Source: a virus
DNA length: 64,000 nt
IMG/VR virus record: IMGVR_UViG_3300033144_006696
Location: 59,867-123,866 of that record
Reading direction: 5' to 3' (one strand)
Below are positions 17,288 to 26,227 of the stretch, in pieces; the stretch's first letter is position 1, and every line of letters begins with the position of its first letter. The notes beneath the pieces are model-generated. The model had not been told where the DNA came from. It saw nothing but the letters and a program-made list of their open reading frames with translations, and ran no database searches. A program made the translations under genes and the position numbers.

Positions 17288-17570
17288 ATTTATCCATTTT
17301 TTTAAGTAATGCTAATCCACGCATTCCTGAAAGACTGTGACATGCTTTTCTAACAAGGTTGACCACCTGGATGCATACAAATTTCACAATAATGAATTTA
17401 TAGACATCCAATTTATGAATCTGATATAAAGTCCATTGAATCTTATCCATTTTAAATTGCCAGCATATACACTGTGAATTTAATTCATGGCATTTTCTGC
17501 ATCGATCTTCAACGTATATCAAAGTTTCACTTATTGTTAAACTTTCTGTATTTAGTACGGCCATTCCCAT
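17280..17570 (-). CDS. Cysteine-containing hypothetical protein, possibly frameshifted
   Basis: 96 residues. The first half has a knuckle 'CRKCHELNSQCIC'. In the second half a different frame encodes 'HYCEICMHPGGQPC', a convincing second zinc knuckle, while the annotated frame reads hydrophobic sequence. The end 'GMRGLALLKKMDKYE' looks genuine in the annotated frame. A compensated pair of indels near 17345-17400 would explain this. Function unknown. Confidence 0.5.
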   Translation of the reverse strand: MGMAVLNTESLTISETLIYVEDRCRKCHELNSQCICWQFKMDKIQWTLYQIHKLDVYKFIIVKFVCIQVVNLVRKACHSLSGMRGLALLKKMDKYE

Positions 17571-17580
17571 AAATTTCTCC

Positions 17581-17898
17581 TTATATTTGCCTTTTCATTC
17601 GTTTAAGTTGCCGTCTAAAAGTATCAATACCTTGGTATTCTTTTTGTGAATCTTTGGCAGATTCTAAACATAACTCAATAAGTTTGTTAAATGAAGTATT
17701 ATTTTCATAAATACCAAAATGTTCAAAAATTATATTATCTATTTCTTGACTCATTTTAGTAAGTCCAGTTAAATATCTTTTATATGGACCACCTACACCA
17801 AATTTAAAAAATTGCCAATCTTCTTTAGAAAAAAGTTTTACTGCGTTTTCAAATTCATTTTCTAGTATTTTTAGAGCATATTCAATAGTTACTGCCAT
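17581..17898 (-). CDS. Hypothetical helical protein
   Basis: 105 residues, mostly helical, basic C-terminus (FRRQLKRMKRQI). It overlaps the nucleotidyltransferase gene by 17 bases and has no recognised family. The pair is likely co-expressed. Confidence 0.6.
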   Translation of the reverse strand: MAVTIEYALKILENEFENAVKLFSKEDWQFFKFGVGGPYKRYLTGLTKMSQEIDNIIFEHFGIYENNTSFNKLIELCLESAKDSQKEYQGIDTFRRQLKRMKRQI

Positions 17899-18940
17899 TT
17901 AAAATCTCCTTTATAAGTTTTTCACTAAGTAATGTAGGTCTGTAGATAGTAGCTTTTTCAATTTCCTCTGTAATTACCATCATTAACCAATTATTCCAAA
18001 ATTTTTGATTAACTTTATTTGGTAAGTTTGTTGTCTGTGATAAAATCTCAATTTCATTCATAAGACTTTCTAAAATTGGAGCAACTTGAGTGAGATAATT
18101 AAATTTACCCATTTTAACATTTCTCAAAAAATCAGCATTTTTCAAAGGAAAGATAATATCACCTTTAGTAAATAAATCTCTTATCTGCCAAGCATATCTT
18201 ATTGCATGTGAGACAGCTTTCCAATCAATTCCTTTGTTCTTCTCAGCTTCTTTTGCTCTGTGCCCATATGATTCTATAAATTTATCAAGTATGTCTTTAC
18301 AATAGCTTATATTTGCTGTTTTTTGTAGTCTTTTTCCGCATACTTGATAAAATACTTCAGTAGAATCTTTCTTGCCTCCTGTGACAAAATGTATATGATC
18401 GCCTTTGGGAAGTTTATCCCAAACATAACTCATTGATCTTATTGCGCCATACTTCCAAATCTGATTCCCAAGAAAATCAGAAACCTTTCTTGCATCAGCA
18501 ATACGACTTCCTTTAATACCATATTTTGCTGCCTGTTTTCTACAATACCCAACAAATCCTTTCAGATTATTTGTATAGAACAGGTTTTTATGCTTATGAA
18601 TAAATGTCCAGACTTGTGTGTACTCTATACAACTTTCTCTATTAACGTGAAGCATGTCAATTGCTACAGTCTCACCTTTGAAAGCAAGCTCTAAAAAATA
18701 ATGCAAAGAATATAACTCAATGTCAATATCTTCTTTAATATTCTTTGCATTTGGATTTCCACTACTGAATTGAATACATTTTGGAATCTTGTTGAGTAAG
18801 ATTTCTTCTTTTGTGGGCATAAAAATACCTTTGTAATCAGAATCGCTCTCCTTTGTTTCAGTGCCATAAAGATGAGAACCAAATTTCATAAGCAAGATTA
18901 TTTTTCTATTACCAATTACTTCTTTTAAATGTTCATTCAT
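17882..18940 (-). CDS. RlaP-type nucleotidyltransferase (DNA polymerase beta superfamily)
   Basis: 352 residues. The nucleotidyltransferase signature is near the N-terminus: 'FGSHLYGTETKESDSDYKG' (GSxxYGT...SDxDxKG), with a third acidic residue in 'DIDIELYSLHYF'. This fits the RNA-ligase-associated Pol beta family (RlaP, Pfam Nuc-transf_2). The C-terminal two-thirds is helical. Members are often next to RNA ligases, but none is seen here. The substrate is unknown; RNA repair or tRNA-end modification is a possible role. Confidence 0.8.
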   Translation of the reverse strand: MNEHLKEVIGNRKIILLMKFGSHLYGTETKESDSDYKGIFMPTKEEILLNKIPKCIQFSSGNPNAKNIKEDIDIELYSLHYFLELAFKGETVAIDMLHVNRESCIEYTQVWTFIHKHKNLFYTNNLKGFVGYCRKQAAKYGIKGSRIADARKVSDFLGNQIWKYGAIRSMSYVWDKLPKGDHIHFVTGGKKDSTEVFYQVCGKRLQKTANISYCKDILDKFIESYGHRAKEAEKNKGIDWKAVSHAIRYAWQIRDLFTKGDIIFPLKNADFLRNVKMGKFNYLTQVAPILESLMNEIEILSQTTNLPNKVNQKFWNNWLMMVITEEIEKATIYRPTLLSEKLIKEILNGSNY

Positions 18941-18984
18941 TTTGAATACAACTCCTTATTCTGTAATATCTATTAATTTAATAG

Positions 18985-19590
18985 TCAAGAAATAATCTCT
19001 GTAACTGTTGAAATATCATCTGTCTTAGTTACAATAAATTGCTTATCAGCATATTTTGCTAATGATTTTGAATGTGTTACAATTATGAATTGTAATCCAC
19101 CTTCCATTTTGCTTAACTGACTGATCATCATTGATGCCAATTCATGTTTTTCCAAAGAAAGGTACTTTGTGGGTTCATCCAAAATAAGAATATTGTTTGA
19201 ATCATTATCAAGTTTCCAATAAGCAACACGTAATGCCAAAGAAGCAATATCGGATGCACCAAACCCACATGAATTTAATGGTGAAAGTAGTTTTCCATTT
19301 CTGGAGAACCATAAATCGGTTTCAGTACTATTTCTTCTTGAAACAAAATTAACTACAAATTTATATGGAAAACCAACAGCTTCTAATGCGTTGGATACGA
19401 TCTTTTCAATTTGTGAAGATAATTGTACTTGAGTCATCTGAGAGGCTTTTTGGAAAATGACTCTTGCCTCTTCAAGATTATCAAGATGCTGAAGATGTTT
19501 ATCCAACTTTGACATCTCAAGTTCCAAAATCTTCTTAGTCATTTTTCTATTTGTTATATGTTCAGAAAGAGATTTCATTAATTTTTTCAT
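18985..19590 (-). CDS. SbcC/Rad50 C-terminal ATPase half
   Basis: 201 residues. After a coiled-coil N-terminus comes the C-terminal ABC ATPase half: a signature-like segment 'FGASDIASLALRVA', Walker B 'NILILDEPT' and H-loop 'FIIVTHS'. The matching N-terminal half (Walker A and zinc hook) is a separate gene at 21049-22275, with the SbcD nuclease between them. The split form should dimerise with that half and SbcD to process DNA ends, equivalent to T4 gp46. It is coupled to the preceding 81-residue coiled-coil gene. Confidence 0.8.
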   Translation of the reverse strand: MKKLMKSLSEHITNRKMTKKILELEMSKLDKHLQHLDNLEEARVIFQKASQMTQVQLSSQIEKIVSNALEAVGFPYKFVVNFVSRRNSTETDLWFSRNGKLLSPLNSCGFGASDIASLALRVAYWKLDNDSNNILILDEPTKYLSLEKHELASMMISQLSKMEGGLQFIIVTHSKSLAKYADKQFIVTKTDDISTVTEIIS

Positions 19591-19835
19591 TAATCATTTT
19601 CCAATAAATTCTGGTATTTCTTTTTAAAAGCACTTTTACCTTTAGCATAATGTGCCTCCATTTTTTCAACTTCTTTTTTCTTGATAGTAAGAGCTGTATT
19701 TGCTTCAGTTTTTGAATTAAAACCTAAATTTCCAAGTTCTTCAATAATCATACTTTTCCTACCCAATAGTTTGTCACGCAGTTTTTCTTTGTTTTTTATA
19801 ATTTCTGACATTTTTATTAAGTCAACTTCTGGCAT
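19590..19835 (-). CDS. Short coiled-coil protein linked to split SbcC
   Basis: 81 residues, nearly all predicted coiled-coil and rich in Lys and Glu. It lies between the SbcD gene and the C-terminal ATPase half, with its stop overlapping the ATPase start. It may supply part of the returning coiled-coil arm that is missing from the ATPase half. It is not recognisable alone. Confidence 0.6.
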   Translation of the reverse strand: MPEVDLIKMSEIIKNKEKLRDKLLGRKSMIIEELGNLGFNSKTEANTALTIKKKEVEKMEAHYAKGKSAFKKKYQNLLEND

Positions 19836-19850
19836 TTTTATCTCCTATTT

Positions 19851-20765
19851 CTATGCAATTCTTTCCATTGTATTTGAAATAATGTCCCTTACATTTTTTT
19901 TCGGGTTAGTTTGATTGATAACACTTTGTAAAATGGTTTTAAAATTTGGTTTTTCACGTTGATTCTTTGGTAAAGAGTCAATAAATTTAGATATCTTTTC
20001 TTCAGCTAATTTTTTGGATTCATCTTTCATTTCAGCAATTGCTATTTTACCAAAATCAAAAACATCTTTAGAAGGTAAACAAGGAATCTTAATAGCTTGT
20101 GATGTCCAGTCAGCAGTATTAACTCTATAGATTCTGGGTTGAAAATTAATTTGACTTTTTGTTGATCTCATCATAGACCCACAATTTGTATTAATAGCGC
20201 CATTTACACATAAAGAATGAGGTAAATGGTTATCGCCAGAAATAATTGCCTTTGACCATGGGTACTTACGTAAAATTGCATATGCGGAACTGTAATTAGT
20301 TTGTCCAGGCCATAAAGGATCTTTTTTAACTATCATTTTATGTATTACCAATACATCTGCTTCTATTTCAGGAATCTCTCCCCATCCAGCACCAACGAAA
20401 GAAATTCCATTAGATTTATATACTTCATTATTTTTTAAAATATGAATTACATTAGCAGCTTGTAAAATTCCAAGAGGCGTATTATTAAGTCCAGAAACGT
20501 GGTATCTCTGATCATGCTGGCCTGTTACCGATAATATATTTACATTACTTTTTTGAATGAACTCCAAAACTTTCCTTGTTACTTTGTATGGGGCCATGGC
20601 AGAATCGAAGAAATCGCCCGCAATCACTAATATTTTTGAATCAGTCTTTTCTGCTGTTTTCAAAATAAATTTAAATTTATCTATTATTTGAGAAAAATAA
20701 TCACCCTTTCTGTTTTTAGGAACTTTATTAGTTATGTGTAAATCTGCCGCACAAATGAATAACAC
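19851..20765 (-). CDS. SbcD/Mre11-like nuclease (T4 gp47-like)
   Basis: 304 residues with calcineurin-like phosphoesterase motifs: 'AADLHIT' (DxH), 'VIAGDFFD' (GDxxD), 'VTGQHDQ' (GNHD variant with Q) and 'GDNHLPH' near residue 180. It is the nuclease partner of SbcC/Rad50 and acts on double-strand ends and hairpins. It lies between the two parts of the split SbcC. The Asn of GNHD is replaced by Gln, which may alter but need not abolish activity. Confidence 0.85.
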   Translation of the reverse strand: MLFICAADLHITNKVPKNRKGDYFSQIIDKFKFILKTAEKTDSKILVIAGDFFDSAMAPYKVTRKVLEFIQKSNVNILSVTGQHDQRYHVSGLNNTPLGILQAANVIHILKNNEVYKSNGISFVGAGWGEIPEIEADVLVIHKMIVKKDPLWPGQTNYSSAYAILRKYPWSKAIISGDNHLPHSLCVNGAINTNCGSMMRSTKSQINFQPRIYRVNTADWTSQAIKIPCLPSKDVFDFGKIAIAEMKDESKKLAEEKISKFIDSLPKNQREKPNFKTILQSVINQTNPKKNVRDIISNTMERIA

Positions 20766-20776
20766 GTTATTTTCTC

Positions 20777-20816
20777 CTTTTAATCTGTAATTTCATCAAA
20801 GAATCATAACTTATAT
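20777..20816 (-). pseudogene. AP2-type gene 3' relic
   Basis: About 40 bases on the - strand match the 3' end of the intact AP2-type gene (TTATGATTCTTTGATGAAAT, then TTACAGAT), with about 13 internal bases deleted. Only this scar remains, next to the SbcD start. Confidence 0.5.
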
Positions 20817-21019
20817 TTTTCAACATTTTCAACATCAAGAGCTTTTTCATAACACTCACACATATTACAATCATATTCAGTTAATTTATATTTACACCAA
20901 TAAATATTTGGAGGAAATTTTATGTTTTGTATATTTTTAGTATATGTACAAAAAGGTTCTGCAATTGTACTGCATTTGCGATTTGCATTATATGTACAAG
21001 TTAAATATTTATTTTTCAT
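20804..21019 (-). CDS. Cysteine-rich small protein
   Basis: 71 residues with eight cysteines in pairs ('CTYNANRKC', 'CNMCECYEK'), likely zinc-binding. Its last codons (VEKYKL) run into an AP2-gene relic, so the natural C-terminus may be lost. It lies between the SbcC-N and SbcD genes. Function unknown. Confidence 0.5.
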   Translation of the reverse strand: MKNKYLTCTYNANRKCSTIAEPFCTYTKNIQNIKFPPNIYWCKYKLTEYDCNMCECYEKALDVENVEKYKL

Positions 21020-21048
21020 TATATTACTTCTTTTGTTAATTTCATATT

Positions 21049-22275
21049 CTATCCTTTACGCCCGCAGACAGGGCAAGCTTGATTAATCCATATTTCTTTG
21101 TATGTTATTTCTTCCTCATTCAAAGTTTTAATCACCCATTCAAGATCTTTTTTATTTGTACTAAATTTTTCCAGAACTGCTTCAATTTTTTCAATTTCAT
21201 CCTTATATTTTGTAATTTCAGTTTGTTTAAAATCAAGCTGTTTTAAAGCTGTTGCTGCTTCAGTGATATCAGTAGTAGCATTCAATTGTGTATTAACGTC
21301 ATTCAGTGTGATAATCAAGTTAAATAGAGTATTATATGCTGATTTTTTATCAAAGATTGTTTGATTATATTTTTTAAGTTTTTTAATTTCTAAATTCACT
21401 TGAACCAAATAATCATAATGTGTTAATTTATTATCTACTTTATTTAGCTCATCAAGAACATTATTGAGTTTTTTATATTCAGAAGATTTAATTGCTAATT
21501 GCTTTTGTTTTGTTTTCAATTCATTAATTTCTTTAACAGCTTCATCAACCATTAAATATTCAGCAATCTCAAGATCTACTTTATTTATTTCATAAATTAC
21601 AGAATCTAATTCATCACATATCTCTTGTTTATTCATTATCTTGAATTCAATATCTTCAAGTTTTGATGCCATTTTTTTAGCGAAATCAACCCATTCCGTA
21701 TTTTCTATCTCTTCTAATCTTGTATCAATTTCAAGTTTGGACACTTTTATTAAAGTATTACAGGATCTGACTTGTGAATTTATGTTTTGTATAGCTTTAT
21801 CCATTACAACAAGTCCAGCAACTTTATTGAACTCTTTTGCAATTTGTCCAGGTTTGTCACCAATTAGAAAATATTGATCACTGGGATGTTGAGTCTGTAT
21901 ATTTACATCTTTTATTCTGGTAATTTCTTGAACTTCATCAGGAACATCTGATTTTAAAGCTCTTAAAGGCTCTCCATCATTTATCTCATAATGATTAACT
22001 CCGCCTGAAGCTCCATCTCTTGCTCGTAAAATATTTTTTTTATCATATTTTATATTTACTTCTGTTAATTTAAGTTTATCCTTTTTTGAATCACTTAATG
22101 AATCACTTCTATAACTATCTCCTTGTGGACGATTATGTGCATTCCATTTTATTGCTCTAATTATACTGGACTTTCCGTTGTCACTCTCACCAACCAGAAC
22201 ATTACAGCCAGAATGTAATTCAATATGTGTATCTTTATGAGATTCAAAATTTTTGATTGATATGGAATTTATCAT
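21049..22275 (-). CDS. SbcC/Rad50 N-terminal half ending at the zinc hook
   Basis: 408 residues. The N-terminus has a Walker A 'GESDNGKSS' (residues 29-37) followed by Q-loop 'NIQTQHPSDQYF'. A coiled-coil of about 250 residues follows, and the protein ends with the zinc-hook 'CPVCGRKG' (C401, C404). A full SbcC would continue back through a second coiled-coil to a C-terminal ATPase half; here that half is at 18985-19590. Hook dimerisation and ATP-driven end tethering are expected. The split point exactly at the hook argues for a functional split, not decay. Confidence 0.85.
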   Translation of the reverse strand: MINSISIKNFESHKDTHIELHSGCNVLVGESDNGKSSIIRAIKWNAHNRPQGDSYRSDSLSDSKKDKLKLTEVNIKYDKKNILRARDGASGGVNHYEINDGEPLRALKSDVPDEVQEITRIKDVNIQTQHPSDQYFLIGDKPGQIAKEFNKVAGLVVMDKAIQNINSQVRSCNTLIKVSKLEIDTRLEEIENTEWVDFAKKMASKLEDIEFKIMNKQEICDELDSVIYEINKVDLEIAEYLMVDEAVKEINELKTKQKQLAIKSSEYKKLNNVLDELNKVDNKLTHYDYLVQVNLEIKKLKKYNQTIFDKKSAYNTLFNLIITLNDVNTQLNATTDITEAATALKQLDFKQTEITKYKDEIEKIEAVLEKFSTNKKDLEWVIKTLNEEEITYKEIWINQACPVCGRKG

Positions 22276-22286
22276 TTTGAATCCTT

Positions 22287-22589
22287 TTATTTTCTTTTTA
22301 CATAAATTGTTGGCACATGACCTTGTGCATTTTCAATTTTTAAATAAAGACCTTTTTGATCAACAATAATATCACTTATTCTTTTCAACATCTCTTGTTG
22401 TGTGACGAAATTATTATCATGATTATATATCGGAACTGACATATTAAAATTTAATGAATGTTCAATAAATGCAATTGCCATCAAATATGTTCTTCCTGAA
22501 CCTCTTTGTCCCATTGGATTAGTCAACCATTTAACTGCTTCATAATACTTGAATTGATTTTTACATAAATTTATTGAAAATGGTTTCAT
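22287..22589 (-). CDS. Small P-loop-like protein
   Basis: 100 residues with a possible P-loop 'MGQRGSGRTYLMA' (residues 26-38) but no clear Walker B ('IIVDQKGLYLKI' is a weak candidate). Too short for a full ATPase. It directly follows the SbcC N-terminal gene on the upstream side and may be a recombination accessory or a reduced RecA-fold protein. Confidence 0.5.
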   Translation of the reverse strand: MKPFSINLCKNQFKYYEAVKWLTNPMGQRGSGRTYLMAIAFIEHSLNFNMSVPIYNHDNNFVTQQEMLKRISDIIVDQKGLYLKIENAQGHVPTIYVKRK

Positions 22590-22958
22590 TTATTTACCTT
22601 TTAATAATTCTATCGATGCACTCTTTATATTAATTATCATTTTGCCGCTGATAGATGTCACGAAGGGAATATCAGTGATTGGAAATTCAAGGACTATTAT
22701 TGAATCTTCTGGTAATTGTATTTTACCTTGATCTTCTAAGCCAACCATTTTATCTGGAATCATTCCTGGCAGGGCTTTTAATTCTATCAATTCGTCCACA
22801 TCATCAGGATTTAAATCAGTTGGTACTTCATACTCCTTGTAATTATCTTCTTTGTTAGCCGTACATAAATACCAATCCATATCTCCATCTATTTCTTCCT
22901 CACTCACCCATGATCCATCGGGCCAGACCATAATAATTATGTGATTTTTATCAGTCAT
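22590..22958 (-). CDS. Acidic hypothetical protein
   Basis: 122 residues, acidic, with a beta-strand rich C-terminus ('DSIIVLEFPITDIPFVTSIS'). It abuts the P-loop-like gene without a gap. No family recognised. Confidence 0.55.
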   Translation of the reverse strand: MTDKNHIIIMVWPDGSWVSEEEIDGDMDWYLCTANKEDNYKEYEVPTDLNPDDVDELIELKALPGMIPDKMVGLEDQGKIQLPEDSIIVLEFPITDIPFVTSISGKMIINIKSASIELLKGK

Positions 22959-22968
22959 TTTATCTCCA

Positions 22969-23415
22969 TTAATTATTTAATTTTTGCCATTCTTCCTGAA
23001 AATTACGACCAATCATAAAATCAACATAGATTGAATTATCTTGACGGAGATAATAATCAACAACATTTTTTAGATTCAATATTAATTCTTTTGGATATAT
23101 TGTTTTTGTTTCTTCAAGAAAACTGATGCAGAAGAGAACAATACTTGAAATATGAATATCTTCTTTCTTTTGATTATCTTTGGACATTATTTGATTGAAT
23201 TTTTTCAGGTAAATTTCAATTTCTTTTTTATTTTGGATAAAGATATTATTATCTCTTGCAAACATACCATTGAGTTGATTAGTGACAAAGAAGTCAATAT
23301 TTTGGAGTTTTGTTCTTAATCTTCCAGGTTTTAATGGTTCTTTTAAAAAAGACTGAAGAGACTTTAGAATACCTAACTCTGATAGTGTAACAAGTGTATT
23401 ATGTGAAGCTTTCAA
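22969..23415 (-). CDS. Hypothetical helical protein
   Basis: 148 residues, helical, no cysteine pairs. It begins after AAGGAGATTTATTTTG and follows the 245-residue gene by 14 bases. No family recognised. Confidence 0.55.
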   Translation of the reverse strand: MKASHNTLVTLSELGILKSLQSFLKEPLKPGRLRTKLQNIDFFVTNQLNGMFARDNNIFIQNKKEIEIYLKKFNQIMSKDNQKKEDIHISSIVLFCISFLEETKTIYPKELILNLKNVVDYYLRQDNSIYVDFMIGRNFQEEWQKLNN

Positions 23416-23429
23416 AATAAATCTCCTTT

Positions 23430-24167
23430 TTATAATGGATATCTTTTCCGCATGGAAAGAACATCATTTCTTATTTTTTCTTTAATATCATAAAAATTTG
23501 TAAATAAACAAGAATAACTTTGCATTGCACTTTCTCCACAATTATATGATGTAGTTCCTTTGCCTGGATGCGATATTCCTTTGTTCAAATCAACATCAAT
23601 TCTTGTAATAGAAGACTTAGGAACATACCATCTACGTATTCTCGTGAATTCTTCAATAATGTATTTAGCTTTGTAATCTCCTTCTGGCATTGCTATTGTT
23701 AAATTACCAGAAGATATAATTTCTTTGACCGTTTTATAATCACCAAGAAAGAAATCAATAAGATTAAAATTCCAAGAATGCTTGAATGTACTTCCTTTAC
23801 TATATCCACATTCATCACAGAACCAAGAAAACCAAATAGTCCAATCAAATATCCTGACATTAGTTGTTAATCCATTGTATATCTGTTTTTTATGGAACCA
23901 ATTTCTGATTTTCTTTGTAAATATACTCTCATACACAAAATAAAATCTACCTATAATTGGAAGACTTAGATTACATTGAAAATCTTCTTCTTCATCCCCG
24001 ATGGTAAATCCAATTGAGCAATGAATCCCGCCAAAATGCCATTCAGTTCTAAACTCTTGCTGGTTTTTTCGTCCTAATCTTAACCAGCATCTACCAGCTT
24101 TAAGCATTGATTTTTTATCAAGCACTTGTGAATGAAAATGATAAATTGGTTCACTTAAATTTTTCAT
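23430..24167 (-). CDS. Conserved-looking phage protein of unknown function
   Basis: 245 residues, rich in aromatic residues. The region 'RTEWHFGGIHCSIGF' and 'WTIWFSWFCDECGY' resembles proteins that occur widely in large phages without known function. One CxxC is present. It is coupled to the upstream frameshifted gene by an ATGA overlap. Confidence 0.6.
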   Translation of the reverse strand: MKNLSEPIYHFHSQVLDKKSMLKAGRCWLRLGRKNQQEFRTEWHFGGIHCSIGFTIGDEEEDFQCNLSLPIIGRFYFVYESIFTKKIRNWFHKKQIYNGLTTNVRIFDWTIWFSWFCDECGYSKGSTFKHSWNFNLIDFFLGDYKTVKEIISSGNLTIAMPEGDYKAKYIIEEFTRIRRWYVPKSSITRIDVDLNKGISHPGKGTTSYNCGESAMQSYSCLFTNFYDIKEKIRNDVLSMRKRYPL

Positions 24168-24372
24168 TTCTTTTCCTCAATCTCACCAAAAAATTCATTT
24201 AGTTCTGGATCATCAACATCAATATACAATAAGTCAAAAAATCACAAGAATTATTAGTTAGCCCAATAACATGTTCATAGTGATCACTACCATGTCTATT
24301 CGTAACTGTTGGTGCTATGTAAAAAATCGTACCCTTTGGAATTATAATATCTTTCTTTAGTATTTTTGGCAT
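24164..24372 (-). pseudogene. Frameshifted small gene (T6 run)
   Basis: Starts 'MPKILKKDIIIPKGTIFYIA' and runs in frame to a T6 tract near 24238. The next frame continues 'LLYIDVDDPELNEFFGEIEEKK' and ends in a stop overlapping the next ATG. Adding one T restores a 69-residue acidic-tailed protein. The coupling at both ends supports a real gene. Confidence 0.6.
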
Positions 24373-24396
24373 TTGTATTTGCTCCTTTATTTTAAA

Positions 24397-25017
24397 TTAA
24401 ATTTTCTTTCGTTTTCTTTTTCGTAATTTGTTATTTGCTTTAAAAACAGCATTTGCAAATCCTTCGGGGGTAGTACTTCTTATCTCAACCCTTTCTGGAG
24501 TATTAGGAAGCAAATGCATTTTACTACCTTGTGTTGGTTCAACCTCGTTCTTGATAGGCATTATGAAACCACCGCCAGTCCATAAACATGTTCTTTTTTT
24601 ATATGGATCACCATACATGTATGGATGAAAAGTGTAATTTGGTTTTCTCCAATATGTGCTTATTGTACTTACAGGATTTTCAATGTAATATGGTGCTTCG
24701 CACCATTCTGCAATTTTAATTGAAACTTCAAATAATTTTAATGCATTAATCAAAGCACCAATACCTTTATCTTTGAACCATCTTGCTCCAGATACTGCTA
24801 CATCTGTACATGGAGGATAGAATGCTGCAAATTTAATATTGCCTTTTGGGGGTAACCAATTTAGCATATCTGCGCCAACTTTTATTATATTTCCTTCTTT
24901 ATGCTCTCCTTTAGTATGTTGTATATCAACACAATAACAAAAATAACCAGCATCAGCCCATGGTTTTGCTCCAATAGTGGATTTATCAAAACAACTGATC
25001 ATTACAGGTCTACTCAT
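24397..25017 (-). CDS. DNA cytosine methyltransferase-like protein, short form
   Basis: 206 residues. It has the C5-methyltransferase-like catalytic loop 'FAAFYPPCTDVAVSGARWF' (PC motif) and a motif VI-like 'YIENPVSTISTYW' (ENP instead of ENV), then 'KRTCLWTGG'. There is no obvious target recognition domain or GNxVPP-like motif X. Such short relatives are frequent in phages; some may act on modified pyrimidine metabolism or be inactive. Overlaps the 58-residue gene upstream. Confidence 0.6.
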   Translation of the reverse strand: MSRPVMISCFDKSTIGAKPWADAGYFCYCVDIQHTKGEHKEGNIIKVGADMLNWLPPKGNIKFAAFYPPCTDVAVSGARWFKDKGIGALINALKLFEVSIKIAEWCEAPYYIENPVSTISTYWRKPNYTFHPYMYGDPYKKRTCLWTGGGFIMPIKNEVEPTQGSKMHLLPNTPERVEIRSTTPEGFANAVFKANNKLRKRKRKKI

Positions 25018-25190
25018 CTTTTAAATCTCTCTTTTAGTAATTTTCTATTTTTATGCAATTCCAAAAGTAATTCTTGAATTGCATTTTTATTTTCATCATT
25101 TGTTAAATGCTCATTACCTTTTAATTCAAGAAAAAGAGAATCAGATAAACGATCACATAATAGAATCATTTTATTTATGGTTTCGTTCAT
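25014..25190 (-). CDS. Small helical protein
   Basis: 58 residues, helical and amphipathic ('MNETINKMILLCDRLSDSLF'). Its stop overlaps the start of the methyltransferase-like gene and its start overlaps the zinc-ribbon gene, so it is coupled on both sides. Function unknown. Confidence 0.5.
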   Translation of the reverse strand: MNETINKMILLCDRLSDSLFLELKGNEHLTNDENKNAIQELLLELHKNRKLLKERFKR

Positions 25191-25381
25191 TTGGCATCAT
25201 CTCTTGTTGATTCTACTCTTTTCAGATTTGATTCTTTACAGTCTTTATTCCAAAGTCTTGACTTGCATTGAGGGCACGCAATTGGCTTTTTAGTTCTTGG
25301 CAGCCATTTATGATTGCATCTTTTGCAGGTTAATTCAATAAACACTTCATTAAACACTTCACGCACTTTTTGATCTTTCAT
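25187..25381 (-). CDS. Zinc-ribbon protein
   Basis: 64 residues with a classic ribbon 'CKRCNHKWLPRT' ... 'CPQCKSRLWN'. These four cysteines bind one zinc. The flanks are basic. Similar small ribbons occur in phage genomes as putative nucleic-acid binding proteins. Confidence 0.65.
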   Translation of the reverse strand: MKDQKVREVFNEVFIELTCKRCNHKWLPRTKKPIACPQCKSRLWNKDCKESNLKRVESTRDDAK

Positions 25382-25397
25382 TTAATAAGTTTTCCTT

Positions 25398-26168
25398 TTA
25401 TTTGTATTTTTCTTTCAATCTATTACAAAAATAAATCTGACCTAAAGGAGTAATCATTACTCTCTTTGATAATCTGACACCAAATAATGTGTTATAAGTG
25501 GTTTCTATTACATTGAAAAAGCCTTTTTCTAACATATTTTGGTAGGGTAAATTGTTATCCATGATATATTTCTGAGTTCTCATCCATTTATAAAGACGAT
25601 TCCTGCCAATACCTAAATGTTGATCTTTAACGAGTTTGGCAAATGTTTCAAAATCAATTGCATCATTAGAATTAGAAACTTGTTCTGCAAATTCTACAAG
25701 TGGTTTATCATTCTTGATTTTCTCCTCTAATGTTATTGCTTTCTTTTCTGCTTTATAATAAGCTTCTAATAATTCTAATTTAGTTCTTGGTTGAATTGAA
25801 TATGATCCTGTTTTCCTAATTGTAGGTAAAACTTCTGTTTTTATCCATTTTTTGAAAGCTTTTGCTTTGGGCATTTTACTACCAAAAATTGCCTCATATA
25901 ATCCTGATTCATTTATAACTGTTTGATTTCTATACTGATTTGAGCTGACATTCCGTAACGGCGTGTTAGCTTTTTCATCTTTATCAAGTCTTTTAGTCAT
26001 TTTATTTGTGCCAGAATATTCTAAAATATCTGCAATCTCTTTGGCAATAAACCAAGCTTCTCCGTCTTTTTCAAGAACAGTAAGTTTTCCAAATTCATTA
26101 TTTTTGAAAATTGTTAATTCTGAATTTTTATTTACTTTAATTTTTTCAATTCGTTGTAATTTTTTCAT
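25398..26168 (-). CDS. Antirepressor: BRO-N plus KilAC-type C-terminal domain
   Basis: 256 residues. The BRO-N domain (residues 16-125) shows 'GEAWFIAKEIADILEYS', 'INESGLYEAIFGSKMPKAK' and 'WIKTEVLPTIRKTGSY'. The C-terminal domain ('AIDFETFAKLVKD', 'GRNRLYKWMRTQKYI') is the KilAC/ANT DNA-binding type. A near-identical C-terminal domain occurs in the protein at 32142-32937. It likely counteracts a repressor. It has its own promoter (26199-26227), divergent from module A. Confidence 0.85.
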   Translation of the reverse strand: MKKLQRIEKIKVNKNSELTIFKNNEFGKLTVLEKDGEAWFIAKEIADILEYSGTNKMTKRLDKDEKANTPLRNVSSNQYRNQTVINESGLYEAIFGSKMPKAKAFKKWIKTEVLPTIRKTGSYSIQPRTKLELLEAYYKAEKKAITLEEKIKNDKPLVEFAEQVSNSNDAIDFETFAKLVKDQHLGIGRNRLYKWMRTQKYIMDNNLPYQNMLEKGFFNVIETTYNTLFGVRLSKRVMITPLGQIYFCNRLKEKYK

Positions 26169-26198
26169 TCTTACTCCTTTATAATTAATGTTGAAAAT

Positions 26199-26227
26199 AC
26201 AGTATCATGATAAAGAAGCAATGTCAA
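26199..26227 (-). promoter_or_regulatory. Antirepressor promoter TTGACA-17-TACTGT
   Basis: On the - strand TTGACA, 17 bases, TACTGT, about 30 bases before the antirepressor start with AAAGGAG. It is divergent from the tandem promoters of module A. Confidence 0.6.
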
